Shown here one piece after another: positions 34,220 through 43,900 of a stretch of 64,000 bases of DNA. The translations under genes were made by a program, and so were the position numbers. Source of the DNA: CAWHYG01 sp963833505 (lineage in GTDB: Bacteria > Eisenbacteria > RBG-16-71-46 > CAIMUX01); contig CAWHYG010000004.1 in NCBI GenBank assembly GCA_963833505.1, positions 372,001 to 436,000 of the forward strand. The letters are read 5' to 3'. Positions within the stretch are counted from its first letter, which is position 1. Each line of letters opens with the position of its first letter. The notes under the pieces were generated by a model. The model searched no databases, was not told the origin of the DNA, and saw only the letters and a list, made by a program, of their open reading frames with translations.

Positions 34220-35410
34220 TCACGACCTGCTCTCCTCAGTCGACCCCGCCGGACGCACCAACGGCAGGAACGCTCGCAAAGCGTTGCGGTTTGTCTCGAC
34301 CGTTTGATTCGTCACCGTGACCAAATTCCTGTTCTGCAGGTAATTCAAGTCGCGGCGGATGGTTTTCGACGTCCTTTGGGAGTACTCGCGGGCGAGTCTC
34401 GTGGACAAGGTAGCGATGTCGTCGATTGCAACCGAATGACTGATAGGTAGATCGATGGCCAGATGCCGACGACGCTCGAAGGTGGGTGTGTCACCACGAA
34501 TCGTCCGGTAGATGTGATCGCGCCAATGAACGATCAACTGCTGAGCCTTGACTGTCTCGATCTGTTCTCGCAGGCTGTCGACGAAGCCTCTCAAGGCATA
34601 ATGGACGAAGGCAAGGGGACCGTCTTGCTTGCGAGAGGAGAGCGTGAGTTGCCGGTAGTACTCCGTTCGAGTGTTGTTGTAGTGATTGCTCAGGAGGTGG
34701 GCCGCGATGCTGGGGATTCCTGCCGCCAAGAGAATCTGGAATTCAATCAATCGGGCGGTGCGACCATTCCCGTCACCAAACGGGTGGATCCATGCGATGT
34801 ACAAATGCGCGATGATGGCCTTCAGAATACCGAAGGCGATGCTGTAGTCGCGCAAATGTGCGTAGCGATCAAGCCAATCGGAATTGAGCCAGTCGCAAAG
34901 CTTGGAGAGCAGGTACTCGCAATCTTCAGCGGGGGCGGCGCGGTAGGTTCCGACACCCACCGAGTACCTGCGAATCTGACCTGGGACGACTTGCTCTTCC
35001 AATGAGAGGTCCTTGAGGACCAGTCGGTTGTATTCTCTGATGTCATCGACCGACAGGTGATCGCGTCGTCCGGCCAGCACTGCCGCGCCGATCTTGTTGA
35101 CGGCATCGAGGATGTTGTCGACCTCACGACCCAGGTATTCTCGGGAAGGAGGCAGGTCTCTCCGCCCGTCGACACGGGCGCGAACTTCTTCCTCGGTGAG
35201 AGTGTTCCCCTCAATTGCCGTGGTCGCCAGCACCCCCTTGGCAAGGGTCACCTTGTAGAATTCGTCCGCCACCTGCGGTTCGAGAGGCACTCCGGCCAGG
35301 TGCTCGGACTTGGACTGGGCTTCCCCGAGGAGAATCCAAAGGCCTGGCTGCGCCCGGTTCACGTCCAGAGTCATGGTGATCCACGGATGCGTCTCCTCAT
35401 ATGTCCGCAT
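34220..35410 (-). CDS. Fic-family protein, class II with C-terminal winged-helix
   Basis: A 396-residue Fic/DOC protein. The catalytic motif HPFGDGNGR (209-217) is complete, and the inhibitory-helix motif TTAIEG (63-68; S/T-x-x-x-E-G/N) lies N-terminal, making it class II. The central Fido domain is preceded by a Fic_N region (ILLGEAQSKSEHLAG) and followed by a C-terminal helix-turn-helix (LSTRLAREYSQRTSKTIRRDLNYLQNRNLV). Such proteins usually transfer AMP to target proteins and are autoinhibited until activated. GAGGG lies before the ATG. Codon use and base composition are visibly less G+C-rich than neighbours, and an AT-rich promoter with an inverted repeat precedes it: signs of transfer. 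The target is unknown. Confidence 0.92.
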   Translation of the reverse strand: MRTYEETHPWITMTLDVNRAQPGLWILLGEAQSKSEHLAGVPLEPQVADEFYKVTLAKGVLATTAIEGNTLTEEEVRARVDGRRDLPPSREYLGREVDNILDAVNKIGAAVLAGRRDHLSVDDIREYNRLVLKDLSLEEQVVPGQIRRYSVGVGTYRAAPAEDCEYLLSKLCDWLNSDWLDRYAHLRDYSIAFGILKAIIAHLYIAWIHPFGDGNGRTARLIEFQILLAAGIPSIAAHLLSNHYNNTRTEYYRQLTLSSRKQDGPLAFVHYALRGFVDSLREQIETVKAQQLIVHWRDHIYRTIRGDTPTFERRRHLAIDLPISHSVAIDDIATLSTRLAREYSQRTSKTIRRDLNYLQNRNLVTVTNQTVETNRNALRAFLPLVRPAGSTEESRS

Positions 35411-35719
35411 TGACGTCCCTCATTATGTCCATCATAACATATCTATTTACAATAAGTTATATAGTTTCGTCTTCGATCAATGTCCGCCTGTAAGACGACG
35501 ATAGAGTACTGAAGTGATCGGCCGTTTGTCCACAGACTTCAGAACAAACCGGCAGGCAATCGGTTTCCGTCCTTCTCATCAGACCGCCCGCGTCGGGGAC
35601 GGCAGATACGGACTTCCATGAAGGGGTTCTCGTAGCAGAACCCGCCTCCGCGCCGCTGCGCTGGTACGGTAAGGTTGGAGGCACGCTCCCAGGCCTGACC
35701 GCCGTACTTCGAGGGTCAG
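35411..35719. other. AT-rich Fic promoter region with inverted repeat, then low-content spacer
   Basis: The left 60 bp are strikingly AT-rich compared with the rest of the window. TTATGTCCATCATAA (35422-35436) is an inverted repeat (TTATG/CATAA, 5-base gap) 11 bp before the Fic ATG, and on the minus strand TATGAT within the same stretch may serve as a -10. The remaining ~240 bp up to the dehydrogenase hold no supported gene. Confidence 0.5.
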
Positions 35720-36766
35720 ATGACGCACACCAATCGAGGCACCATGGAAGTCTTCGTCCTGACCGATCAGGGCCAGACCTGGATCGAGCAACTTGAGACG
35801 AGTCTCCCGCCCGATCTGAAGGTGTCCGGCGACGCCTCGTTTGATTCCTCGGTCGCCGAAGCATCCAGGTTTCACGCGGTGGTGGCGGGCTTTGTCCCGG
35901 AATCCTGGTTGCGGGCCGCCGGCCGGCTGACCGATGTGGTCATCCCCTTCGCCGGAGTTCCGCGCCGCACGCGCGAGGTCCTGACCCGTTTCCCGGATCT
36001 CGCCGTCCACAACTCCCACTACAACGCCGCCGCCACGGCCGAGCACGCCTGGGCGCTTCTCCTCGCGGCCGCGAAACGCGTCATTCCCTGCGACCGCAAG
36101 CTCCGCCGTGGAGACTGGAGCCCGCGGACGGACGGCACGAAGTCCATCGGGTTGGACGGAAAGACGCTGCTCGTCGTCGGCTGGGGCGCGGTCGGCCGGC
36201 GGATCGGTGGCATCGGGGCGGCATTTCACATGCGGGTGCTCGGAGTGCGAAGGAGGCCCGAGGCGGAGATGCTTCGCCGGTGCCTCCCGGACGAAGCAGG
36301 CGGCTTCGCCTCGGCAGGACCGGAGCGGATCGGAGGCCCATCGGAACTTCCATCGCTTCTCCCGCAGGCGGACGTCATCGTCCTGGCCGTTCCGGACACG
36401 CCCGAAACCGAACGTCTCCTGGACGCGGAGGCCTTCGCCCGCATGAAGATGGGCGTCATCGTGGTCAACATCGCCCGAGGCGCGGCCGTCGACGAGGAAT
36501 CCTTCTACAACGCGATCCTCTCGAATCGCGTCGGCGCGGCGGGCATCGACGCGTGGTGGGTCTATCCGGAATCGCCGGAAGCGATGCCGGCGACCCCGCC
36601 CTCCCGGTTTCCCTTCGGAGATCTGGAGCAGGTCGTCCTGAGCCCGCACCGCGCCGCTCACTCGGAACGTCAGGAAGCCGACCGGCGGGCCGAACTCGCC
36701 CGGATTCTCCGGAACATCCGGAACGGGACGCCGGTTTCGAAGGTGGATCGTGGAGTGTGGTACTAG
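35720..36766 (+). CDS. D-2-hydroxyacid dehydrogenase family protein
   Basis: The 348-residue protein (or 340 from ATG 35744) has the D-isomer 2-hydroxyacid dehydrogenase layout. The NAD-binding Rossmann domain begins LVVGWGAVGRRI; the catalytic Arg lies in VVNIARGAAVDEE, the Glu in the following segment and the His in VLSPHRAAHS. N-terminal catalytic-domain traits (VVIPFAGVPRRTREVL, VHNSHYNAAATAEHAWALLLA) are also seen. Such enzymes reduce 2-keto acids to D-2-hydroxyacids with NAD(P)H or the reverse, in the cytoplasm. A ~25-residue Gly/Ala/Ser insert (around 193-215) follows the Rossmann start. Substrate is not resolved. The next gene, pabBC, is ~100 bp downstream. Confidence 0.88.
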   Translation: MTHTNRGTMEVFVLTDQGQTWIEQLETSLPPDLKVSGDASFDSSVAEASRFHAVVAGFVPESWLRAAGRLTDVVIPFAGVPRRTREVLTRFPDLAVHNSHYNAAATAEHAWALLLAAAKRVIPCDRKLRRGDWSPRTDGTKSIGLDGKTLLVVGWGAVGRRIGGIGAAFHMRVLGVRRRPEAEMLRRCLPDEAGGFASAGPERIGGPSELPSLLPQADVIVLAVPDTPETERLLDAEAFARMKMGVIVVNIARGAAVDEESFYNAILSNRVGAAGIDAWWVYPESPEAMPATPPSRFPFGDLEQVVLSPHRAAHSERQEADRRAELARILRNIRNGTPVSKVDRGVWY

Positions 36767-36864
36767 CTCAGGGTTCGTCATGTAGGGCTCGAGATTCGCG
36801 CCCCCGTGGCCCGGTCTGCACCTTGACCCGCAACCCGTCCGCTCCGGTGAAGGAGAACGATCAG

Positions 36865-38796
36865 ATGCCGAAGAACGGGAATCGGGCCCTCCTCCAGCCG
36901 ATGCAGGATTTCGAGGCTGACGGGAAGTTCACTCGGGTGAGCCGGAACCGGACCCGGGCTCGGGCCGGGATTCCCGAGCTTCCCCTGATGCGCGATGAAA
37001 CCGGCCTGGCCCTCATCCGGGATGCGGCCGCCGGGCGGTGGCTTCTCTTCCGGAATCCGGAAGCGGTGATTGCCGCGTATGGGCTCGCCGACGTACTGCC
37101 CGCGCTCGAAGAGGTCGAGCGCCAGGTGACCCGGAAGCGCCTCTACGCCGCGGGATTCCTCAGCTACGAAGCGGCGCCGGCCTTCGACCCCGCGATGCGC
37201 ACGCCCGATCCGCTGACCGAGCGGTCCGGATTCCCCCTGCTCTGGTTCGGGCTCTATTCCACTGCCATCCGGGCCGGAGAGATGCGCGAGGCCCCGTCGG
37301 TGGCCGCGCCCTTGGAATGGAAGCCGTCGGTGAACGATGCCGAATACTCCGGGGCTCTCAGGAGAATCAGGGATCTGATCGCGCGCGGCGACACCTACCA
37401 GGTGAACTACACCTTGAGGCTCCGGAGCTCGTTCCACGGCCGGCCGCAGGATCTCTTTCTGGACCTCCTCCGGGCCCAGGAAGCCGACTATGGCGGCTAC
37501 GTCGACCTGGGCCGTTTCGCGATCTGTTCGGCTTCACCGGAGCTGCTCTTCCGCCTGGAGGGAAGCCATCTGCTCTCAGAGCCCATGAAGGGGACGGCCG
37601 AGAGAGGTCTGACTCTTCGGGACGACGCCGAGCAGGCGCGGCGGCTTCGTCTCTCGGAGAAGGATCGCGCCGAGAACCTGATGATCGTGGACATGGTCCG
37701 AAACGACCTCGGGCGGATCGCCCGGACCGGAAGCGTTCGCGCGTCCCGTCTCTTCGAGCTGCGGCGGTACCAGACGATCTGGCAGATGATCTCAACGGTG
37801 GAGGCGGATACGGATCGATCGGTTCTGGACGTCTTTTCGGCGCTCTTTCCGGCCGCCTCGATCACCGGCGCGCCCAAGATCTCGACCATGTCCATCATCG
37901 CCGACCTGGAGCGCTCCCCGCGACGGATCTACACCGGCTGCCTGGGGTACTTCGGTCCTGACCGGCAAGCCCAGTTCAACGTGGCCATCCGGACCGTGCT
38001 GGTGGACCGGGAGTCTGGCCTGGCCGAGTATGGAGTCGGAGGCGGTATCGTCTGGGATTCCTCGGTCCGGGGAGAAGCTCGCGAGTGGAAGGCCAAGGCT
38101 CGAATCCTGACTGTGAAACGCCCGGAGTTCGCGCTCCTCGAGACGATGCTCTGGGACCCGACCGCCGGCTACCTCCTGCTGAAACAGCATCTCCGGCGGC
38201 TGCGCGGATCGGCGAAGTACTTCGGCTTTCCGGTGGATGCCGGCGAAATCGAGGCGTTGCTCGATCAGCAGGCTCGGGGATTCGGGTCGATCCCGCAACG
38301 AGTGCGTTTGACGGTGGCCTCCGACGGCCGGCCGTCGATTACGGGTGAGCCTCTGGCCCGGGATTCCCATCTCTTGGGGTCGAGAGCCCTCGATTCTCCT
38401 CCGATTTCCCCCGTGCGCCTTCGGATGGCGCGAACCCCGGTCGATTCCCGCGATCCGTTCCTCCGGCACAAGACGACCCATCGGCTCGTCTACGAAAGCG
38501 CCCGCCGGGAGGTGGAGGACTGCGACGACGTCGTGCTCTGGAACGAACGGGGCGAGGTCACCGAAACGACCGTGGCCAATCTGGTCATCGGATTGGACGA
38601 ACGCCGGGTCACTCCGGCCGAAGGCTCCGGCTTGCTGGCCGGGACCTATCGCGAGTGGATGCTGGAACGGGGAGAGCTGGAAGAGGATGTCGTGATGAAG
38701 GAGTCGCTTTTGGATCGCCGGCGCAGCCCGGCCTCGATCCATGTGATCAACTCCGTCCGCGGGGTGCGACCGGCCGTCTTGCTTCAGTGTGTCTGA
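36865..38796 (+). CDS. pabBC: Aminodeoxychorismate synthase component I fused to aminodeoxychorismate lyase (PabB-PabC)
   Basis: A 643-residue bifunctional protein of folate synthesis. Residues ~1-430 form the chorismate-binding PabB domain (DTYQVNYTLRLRSSFHG, GTAERG, ENLMIVDMVRNDLGRIA, FPAASITGAPKISTM, YTGCLGYFGPD, YGVGGGIVWDS). Residues ~450-640 form a class IV aminotransferase-fold lyase (LLETMLWDP, FLRHKTTHRLVYESAR with the PLP Lys, NERGEVTETTVANLVIG, GLLAGTYREWML). Together with a PabA glutaminase, not seen here, it converts chorismate to 4-aminobenzoate. Start ATG 36865 has AAGGAG upstream; the open frame continues farther 5' only as the shadow of the dehydrogenase. This fusion is known in several phyla. 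Confidence 0.95.
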   Translation: MPKNGNRALLQPMQDFEADGKFTRVSRNRTRARAGIPELPLMRDETGLALIRDAAAGRWLLFRNPEAVIAAYGLADVLPALEEVERQVTRKRLYAAGFLSYEAAPAFDPAMRTPDPLTERSGFPLLWFGLYSTAIRAGEMREAPSVAAPLEWKPSVNDAEYSGALRRIRDLIARGDTYQVNYTLRLRSSFHGRPQDLFLDLLRAQEADYGGYVDLGRFAICSASPELLFRLEGSHLLSEPMKGTAERGLTLRDDAEQARRLRLSEKDRAENLMIVDMVRNDLGRIARTGSVRASRLFELRRYQTIWQMISTVEADTDRSVLDVFSALFPAASITGAPKISTMSIIADLERSPRRIYTGCLGYFGPDRQAQFNVAIRTVLVDRESGLAEYGVGGGIVWDSSVRGEAREWKAKARILTVKRPEFALLETMLWDPTAGYLLLKQHLRRLRGSAKYFGFPVDAGEIEALLDQQARGFGSIPQRVRLTVASDGRPSITGEPLARDSHLLGSRALDSPPISPVRLRMARTPVDSRDPFLRHKTTHRLVYESARREVEDCDDVVLWNERGEVTETTVANLVIGLDERRVTPAEGSGLLAGTYREWMLERGELEEDVVMKESLLDRRRSPASIHVINSVRGVRPAVLLQCV

Positions 38797-38880
38797 TGAT
38801 ATGAGTTTTCTCCGGAGCGATATACAAGGCTGGATCCGAGGCAGTACCAAAGACGCTCCGGGGGATGAATTCAACGAGAC

Positions 38881-38899
38881 ATCATCCCTTCCGGATGAT
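38881..38899. other. Short inverted repeat between pabBC and the STAND ATPase
   Basis: ATCATCC (38881-38887) and GGATGAT (38893-38899) pair perfectly around a five-base loop. TATGAT (about 38920) lies 20 bp downstream and could be a -10 element for the next gene, in which case the repeat may be an operator overlapping the -35. It could instead belong to the end of the pabBC transcript. Confidence 0.35.
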
Positions 38900-38930
38900 T
38901 CTGTCCCTCGCGATCCCTTATGATGGGACC

Positions 38931-40969
38931 ATGAACGAGCCGGACAGATCCATGGCCGGGCGAAGAATCCGGCTTCTCGGACTGGGGTTGGCCCGGATTT
39001 CCAGGTGCTCCACGTGCACGGGCCGGGCGGCGTCGGAAAGACCACCCTTCTTTTCGAATTCCAACGTCTCTGCAGCGCGGCCGGCGTCTCCTCCTTCTAT
39101 CTTGATGCCCGCAATTTCGATCCGTCACCGGACGAATTCCTGGGAGAGCTCCAGAGCATCCTCGAGGTGGCGGACCGCGATCCTCTTCTGACCTTGCAGG
39201 ACCGCGCGGGACCGCAGGTGCTCCTGCTCGACACCGCGAGAACCTCCACGGCATGGACGCCTGGCTGCGGGAGCAGTTCCTTCCTCGTCTTCCCGAAAGC
39301 GCCGTGGTGGTGATGGCGAGCCGGGAGCCGCCGCAGAACGCCTGGCGGGCCGATCCCGGATGGCAGAGCCTCCTTCACCCCCTCGCGCTCCGGAACCTCA
39401 GCCCGGAGGAGAGCTTCGAGTACCTCGCCCGCCGTTCGGTGCCCGAATCGCAGCGGCAGGCGATCGTCGAATTCACCCACGGGCATCCGCTCGCCCTTTC
39501 CCTCGTGGCCGATTCGGTCTCGAAGTCGGGTTCGAATTTCTCCCGCCCGGAAGAGGACCCCGGACTGATCCGCGGCCTCCTGGAGCGTCTGGTGCAGACC
39601 TTGCCCAGCCCGGAACACCGGCTGGGGCTCGAGGCCTCCGCTCTCGTCCGCGTCACCACGGAACCGCTTTTCGCCGCGCTCCTGGACCGGCCGGACTCCG
39701 ATCAGCTGTTCGAATGGCTGCGCGGACTTTCCTTCATGGAATCGTCCCGCCACGGGCTCTTCCCTCACGATCTCGTGCGCGAGGTCCTGGCCGCGGAGCT
39801 GCGGTGGAGAAATCCCGATCTCTATGCCGAGCTGCATCGCCGCGCCCGCGCGTACTACTCCCGCAAGCTCGAAGAGACGACCGGACCGGTCCAGAGAGCG
39901 TTTCTGGTCGAGCTGATCTATCTTCACCGGGAGAATCCGGTCGTCCGTCCGGTGTTCGAATGGAAATCCTCCGGCGCTCTCAAGGCCGACGCCGCGCGCG
40001 AGGAGGACCTGCCCTTTCTCCGGTCGATGACCGCCGCGCACGAAGGCGAGGAATCCGCCCGGTGGATGGAATTCTGGTTCCGGCGACAGCGCGGCCGGTT
40101 CCTCGTCTGCCGGGATGAGAAGAACGAGCTGGTGGGCTTCCTGCTTGCCCTGGCCATGGCGGAAGCGGATCCGAAGGACCTGAAACAGGATCCCGGGGCG
40201 AGCCCATGCCGGGAATTCCTGCAGAAAAAGGGCCCCGCTTCGGGAAGGAGAGGCGGCCACCCTCTTTCGCTTCTGGATGGCGCGGGACACCTACCAGCAC
40301 GTGTCGGCGGTCCAGAGCCTGCTCGTCGTCCACATCGTGCAGCATTACCTGACCACGCCCGCGCTGGCTTATACCTTCGTCCCCTGCGCCGATGTCGATT
40401 TCTGGTACCCGGCTTACACCTACGCCGATCTGGCGCGGATTCCGGAGGCGGACTACGAGATGGGCGGGCGGAAATTCGGCATCTACGGGCACGACTGGCG
40501 CAAGGTGCCGCCGCCTGCCTGGCTGGCGCTCCTGGGCGAGCGCGAAGTCGGATTCGAAGCCCCTGCCCGTGAGGAATCTCCGCGGGAGGAGCACCTCGTC
40601 CTGAGCCGTGAAGAGTTCGAGCAGGCGGTCCGTGCAGCGCTCCGCGGCTACGTCCGCCCCGACACCTTGAGCGGCAATCCCCTCCTCAAGACGAGGCTGG
40701 TGGCCCGAAGATCGGAAGGGCGCAGCCGCGCGGCCCGGATCGAGGCGCTTCGAGCGATCATCAAGGAGTCCGCCAACCAGATGAAGGCTTCGCCCTGCGA
40801 TCTCAAGCTCCTCCGGGCCGTCCATTACACATGGATTACGCCCCTTCCGACTCAAGAGGCCGCGGCGGAGCGTCTCGACCTCCCATTCAGCACGTATCGG
40901 CGTCATCTGGCCCGAGGAGTGAAACGCCTGGCGGAAATCCTCTGGGAGCTGGAAATCGGCGAAAGCTGA
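38931..40969 (+). pseudogene. STAND-type ATPase, broken by frameshifts
   Basis: Three frames together spell one protein. First: VLHVHGPGGVGKTTLLFEF (Walker A) and VLLLDT (Walker B) in 38972-39240. Second: from MDAWLREQFLPRLPESAVVV to REFLQKK (39240-40229), with HPLALRNLSPEESFEYLARR, LFPHDLVREVLAAEL. Third: APLREGEAATLFRFWMARDTY to the end at 40969, including a C-terminal HTH-like segment (PTQEAAAERLDLPFSTYRRHL). Breaks lie near 39238 and in an A5 run at 40225-40229; removing one A there restores KRAPLREGEAA. The usual N-terminal GRE-type motif before Walker A is also missing. STAND ATPases act as signal-dependent switches, often with a regulatory DNA-binding end. Either a pseudogene or sequencing error. 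Confidence 0.72.
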
Positions 40970-40971
40970 CA

Positions 40972-43900
40972 TCACTTCCTCAGATCCGTGGTGAGTGCGA
41001 GCCGGAAGGTGCGCGCCGCGGTGGGATGGGTATGGATTCCCGCCACCCCATCGGCCGGCTCTCCGGGCAGCCGGGACGTGTAATAGTAGTCAATGTCGCT
41101 GGCCTTGGCATTGGCCAGGTTGAAACATTCCAGGGTGGCCGTCCATCTCCCGCCCAACCGGTAGCCGATCGACGAGGACAACAGCGTCGAGGGCTTGGAC
41201 CGGACGGAATTATCCTCGATCAACGGCCGGGATCCGAACTGGCGCACATGGAAGCCGGCCGTCCACCCGCGCGCGTTCTGATAGGACAGCCCCCCCGAGA
41301 TGACCTCCTCTGGAGCCCCCGGAATCCGATTGCCGACCGGATCCGCATTCGTGAACCGGGCGCGGGAAAACGCGACCGATCCGTCGGCCCGAAGTTTTCG
41401 GGTCAGGGCGTACACCGTGTTGACTTCGACGCCGGTGCGGCGGCTGGGACGACTCGGCTCGGTCGTGCCGGCGTCTCCCAGGAACAGCAGCTCGGACTGA
41501 AGATCCAGATCCCAGAGGGAGATCGACCCGGAGAGGCGGGTTCCGGCCGCGCTCGACATCCCGATCTCCCCGCCCTTGGCCCGCACCAGGGGCGTCACCC
41601 GATCGGCCGGATCGCCCGTCTTGGGATCCCGGCGGATGGTCGCTCCGCGAGCGTCGTTGCTGTGAAAGCCGTATCCCGCGTTGAGGAACATCTCCGTGCC
41701 GTCCCAGGGTCCAAGAAGCACGCTCAGTTTCGGGCTGAGAAGGGCGGCATTGCTCCGGCCGGAATTGACCGGCAGACTGGAATGCACGTCGAATCGATAA
41801 TCGTCGGCCCGGAGACCGGTTAAGGTGCGGACCTTCGGACTCCAGGCGATCTCGTTCTGGGCCCAGACCGCCCCGGACGTCTCCATCACCCGATCGAGGC
41901 GGATGGTTTCGAGCCGTTCGCGCTGCCGCGTGTGATAAAGACCCACTCCGCCGATGTCGTCGTTCCGGGCTCCGGCCCCGAACGTATTCTCGACCTTCCG
42001 GTGGAACCAGGTTGCGCTGCGGAGCTGGCTCAGCCCGAAACCGGCCACGTTTCTCCGGTCGGCCTGCTCGAACTGATCGCCGTTCACGGGATCGTCGAGG
42101 AAATAGGTGAAGTCGGAATAGAGATTGAGCTGGTAGTTGAAGACATAGGCGTTCGCCTTGGTGACCCGGCCCGGTCCGTCCTGCTGGAATTCGCCGGAAA
42201 GGCTGTAGCGATGGCTCCACCCGCCGTCCGATGGATCGATCGCACCGAACCGCGAGATCATCCCGCTCTCGATCGCGCGGACCGGCACCTGATCGGTCGA
42301 ATTCCACCGGCCGTCGTATCCCATGGCCGTCAGATTGTAGCTGCGAGGGCCGTCGTTCCGGCTGAAGCGCAGCACGCCGTTCACCTTGCGGAATTGATCC
42401 GGATGCACCCAGGGGCCGTTGTTCTCGGACAGCTCCAGCGCGGCCAGCGCCTGACCGCCGGCGAATCCCGCCGATCCCGCGAGCAGGCCCCGGCGAAATC
42501 CGTCCCCGCCGGTGGTGAGCTTCACCTCGGAAGCGTCGAGGGAGTTCCGGTAGCTGATGTTGGCGGCGCCGGCGGCGGAAAAATCCCCTTCGTCGGCGAA
42601 ATAGGTTCCCTTGCGATACTGGATGCCGCTGACCAGCTCCGGAATCATGAAATTGAGATCGGCGTAACCCTGCCCGTGCGCGTGGGTCGGGAGGTTGACC
42701 GGCATTCCGGATACGGCCATCGAGAGATCGGTCCCGTGATCGAGGTTGAACCCGCGAAGGTAGTACTGATTCGCCTTCCCCTCGCCGCTGTGCTGGCTGA
42801 TGACGACGCCCGGCACCGCCTCCATCACATCCCCGGTCCGCTGGAGCGGCCGGGAGGCCAGCGTGTTCGATGCGATCTCCCCTTGGGACGCCGACGCGGG
42901 ATCCGCGGGATGCCGCGGACGGGACGCGCTGATCTCGATCGGGGCCAGGGTGAGCAGGCCGTTGTTGTCGTTTGACGCGAGAGCGCTCTTGCCGCTCACT
43001 TCCGCCAGGGCCTTCCGGGCCTCTGCCGCATCGACCAGGGAAAAGGCCGGGTTCATGGCCAGAGCGGCTCGAAGATACTGCGCCGCCTGCGTCTCCTTGC
43101 CCGCCGCCCGGTAGATCATCCCCGCGTGATAGAACCACTCCGGATCCCGCATGCCCAGGCTGAGGGCCCGATCGATCATCGCGGTCGCTTCCTTGATCCG
43201 CCCGGCCCGGTAGAGAACCCAGGCGTACATGTGGGCGGCCTGCAGGCTCGGGCGGTCCGTGTACGTCTTCGCGGCTCGCTCCGCCGTCGCCACCGGATCC
43301 GCGCCGTGATCCACTTCGAAGAGCGCCATCTCCAGATCGACGTTCAGGCCGTTCCGCCGGGCGTCCTCCGCGGCCTTCCGGACCTGGCTGTAATACCGCT
43401 CGGCCTGCTCGTGATCCCCGAGCGCCGCGTTCAGGTCTCCCAGCTCGATGACGAACTGGGCCAGAGGAAACGCATCCACCGCCACGCCCAGCAGGCGGCC
43501 CGCCGCCCCCAGGTTCCCCCTGGCCTCGGCCACCCGGGCCAGCCCGGCCAGGGCGCGGGGATATCCCGGACGCTCCGCGTCGACTTCCCGGTAGACGCCT
43601 TCCGCCTCGTCCACCTTTCCCTGCCGGAAGAGCAGATCTCCGAGTTGGGAACGGCACCAGGCGACGTCGAGGCTTCCCGGCCGGCCGTCCCGGGCCGCCA
43701 TGTCCATGGCCGCACAGGCGCCATCGAGATCGCCGTGCAATTCGCGGAGATAGGAGGCCCGGGAACAGCTCGTCAGTCCCGGCCGGATGGCCAGCATGGC
43801 ATCGAGGACCTTTTGCGCCTCCGAATACCGGCCGAGCTCGATGTTCGCGTCCACCAGAACTCCGAGGACCGGGGCGCTCCTGGGATACGCACTCAGGGCC

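Noticed and set aside
30090..35410. Macrodomain and Fic genes as a toxin/antitoxin pair
   Set aside because: They lie 3.6 kb apart with other genes between, differ in base composition, and this Fic carries its own inhibitory motif and a standard AMPylation motif.
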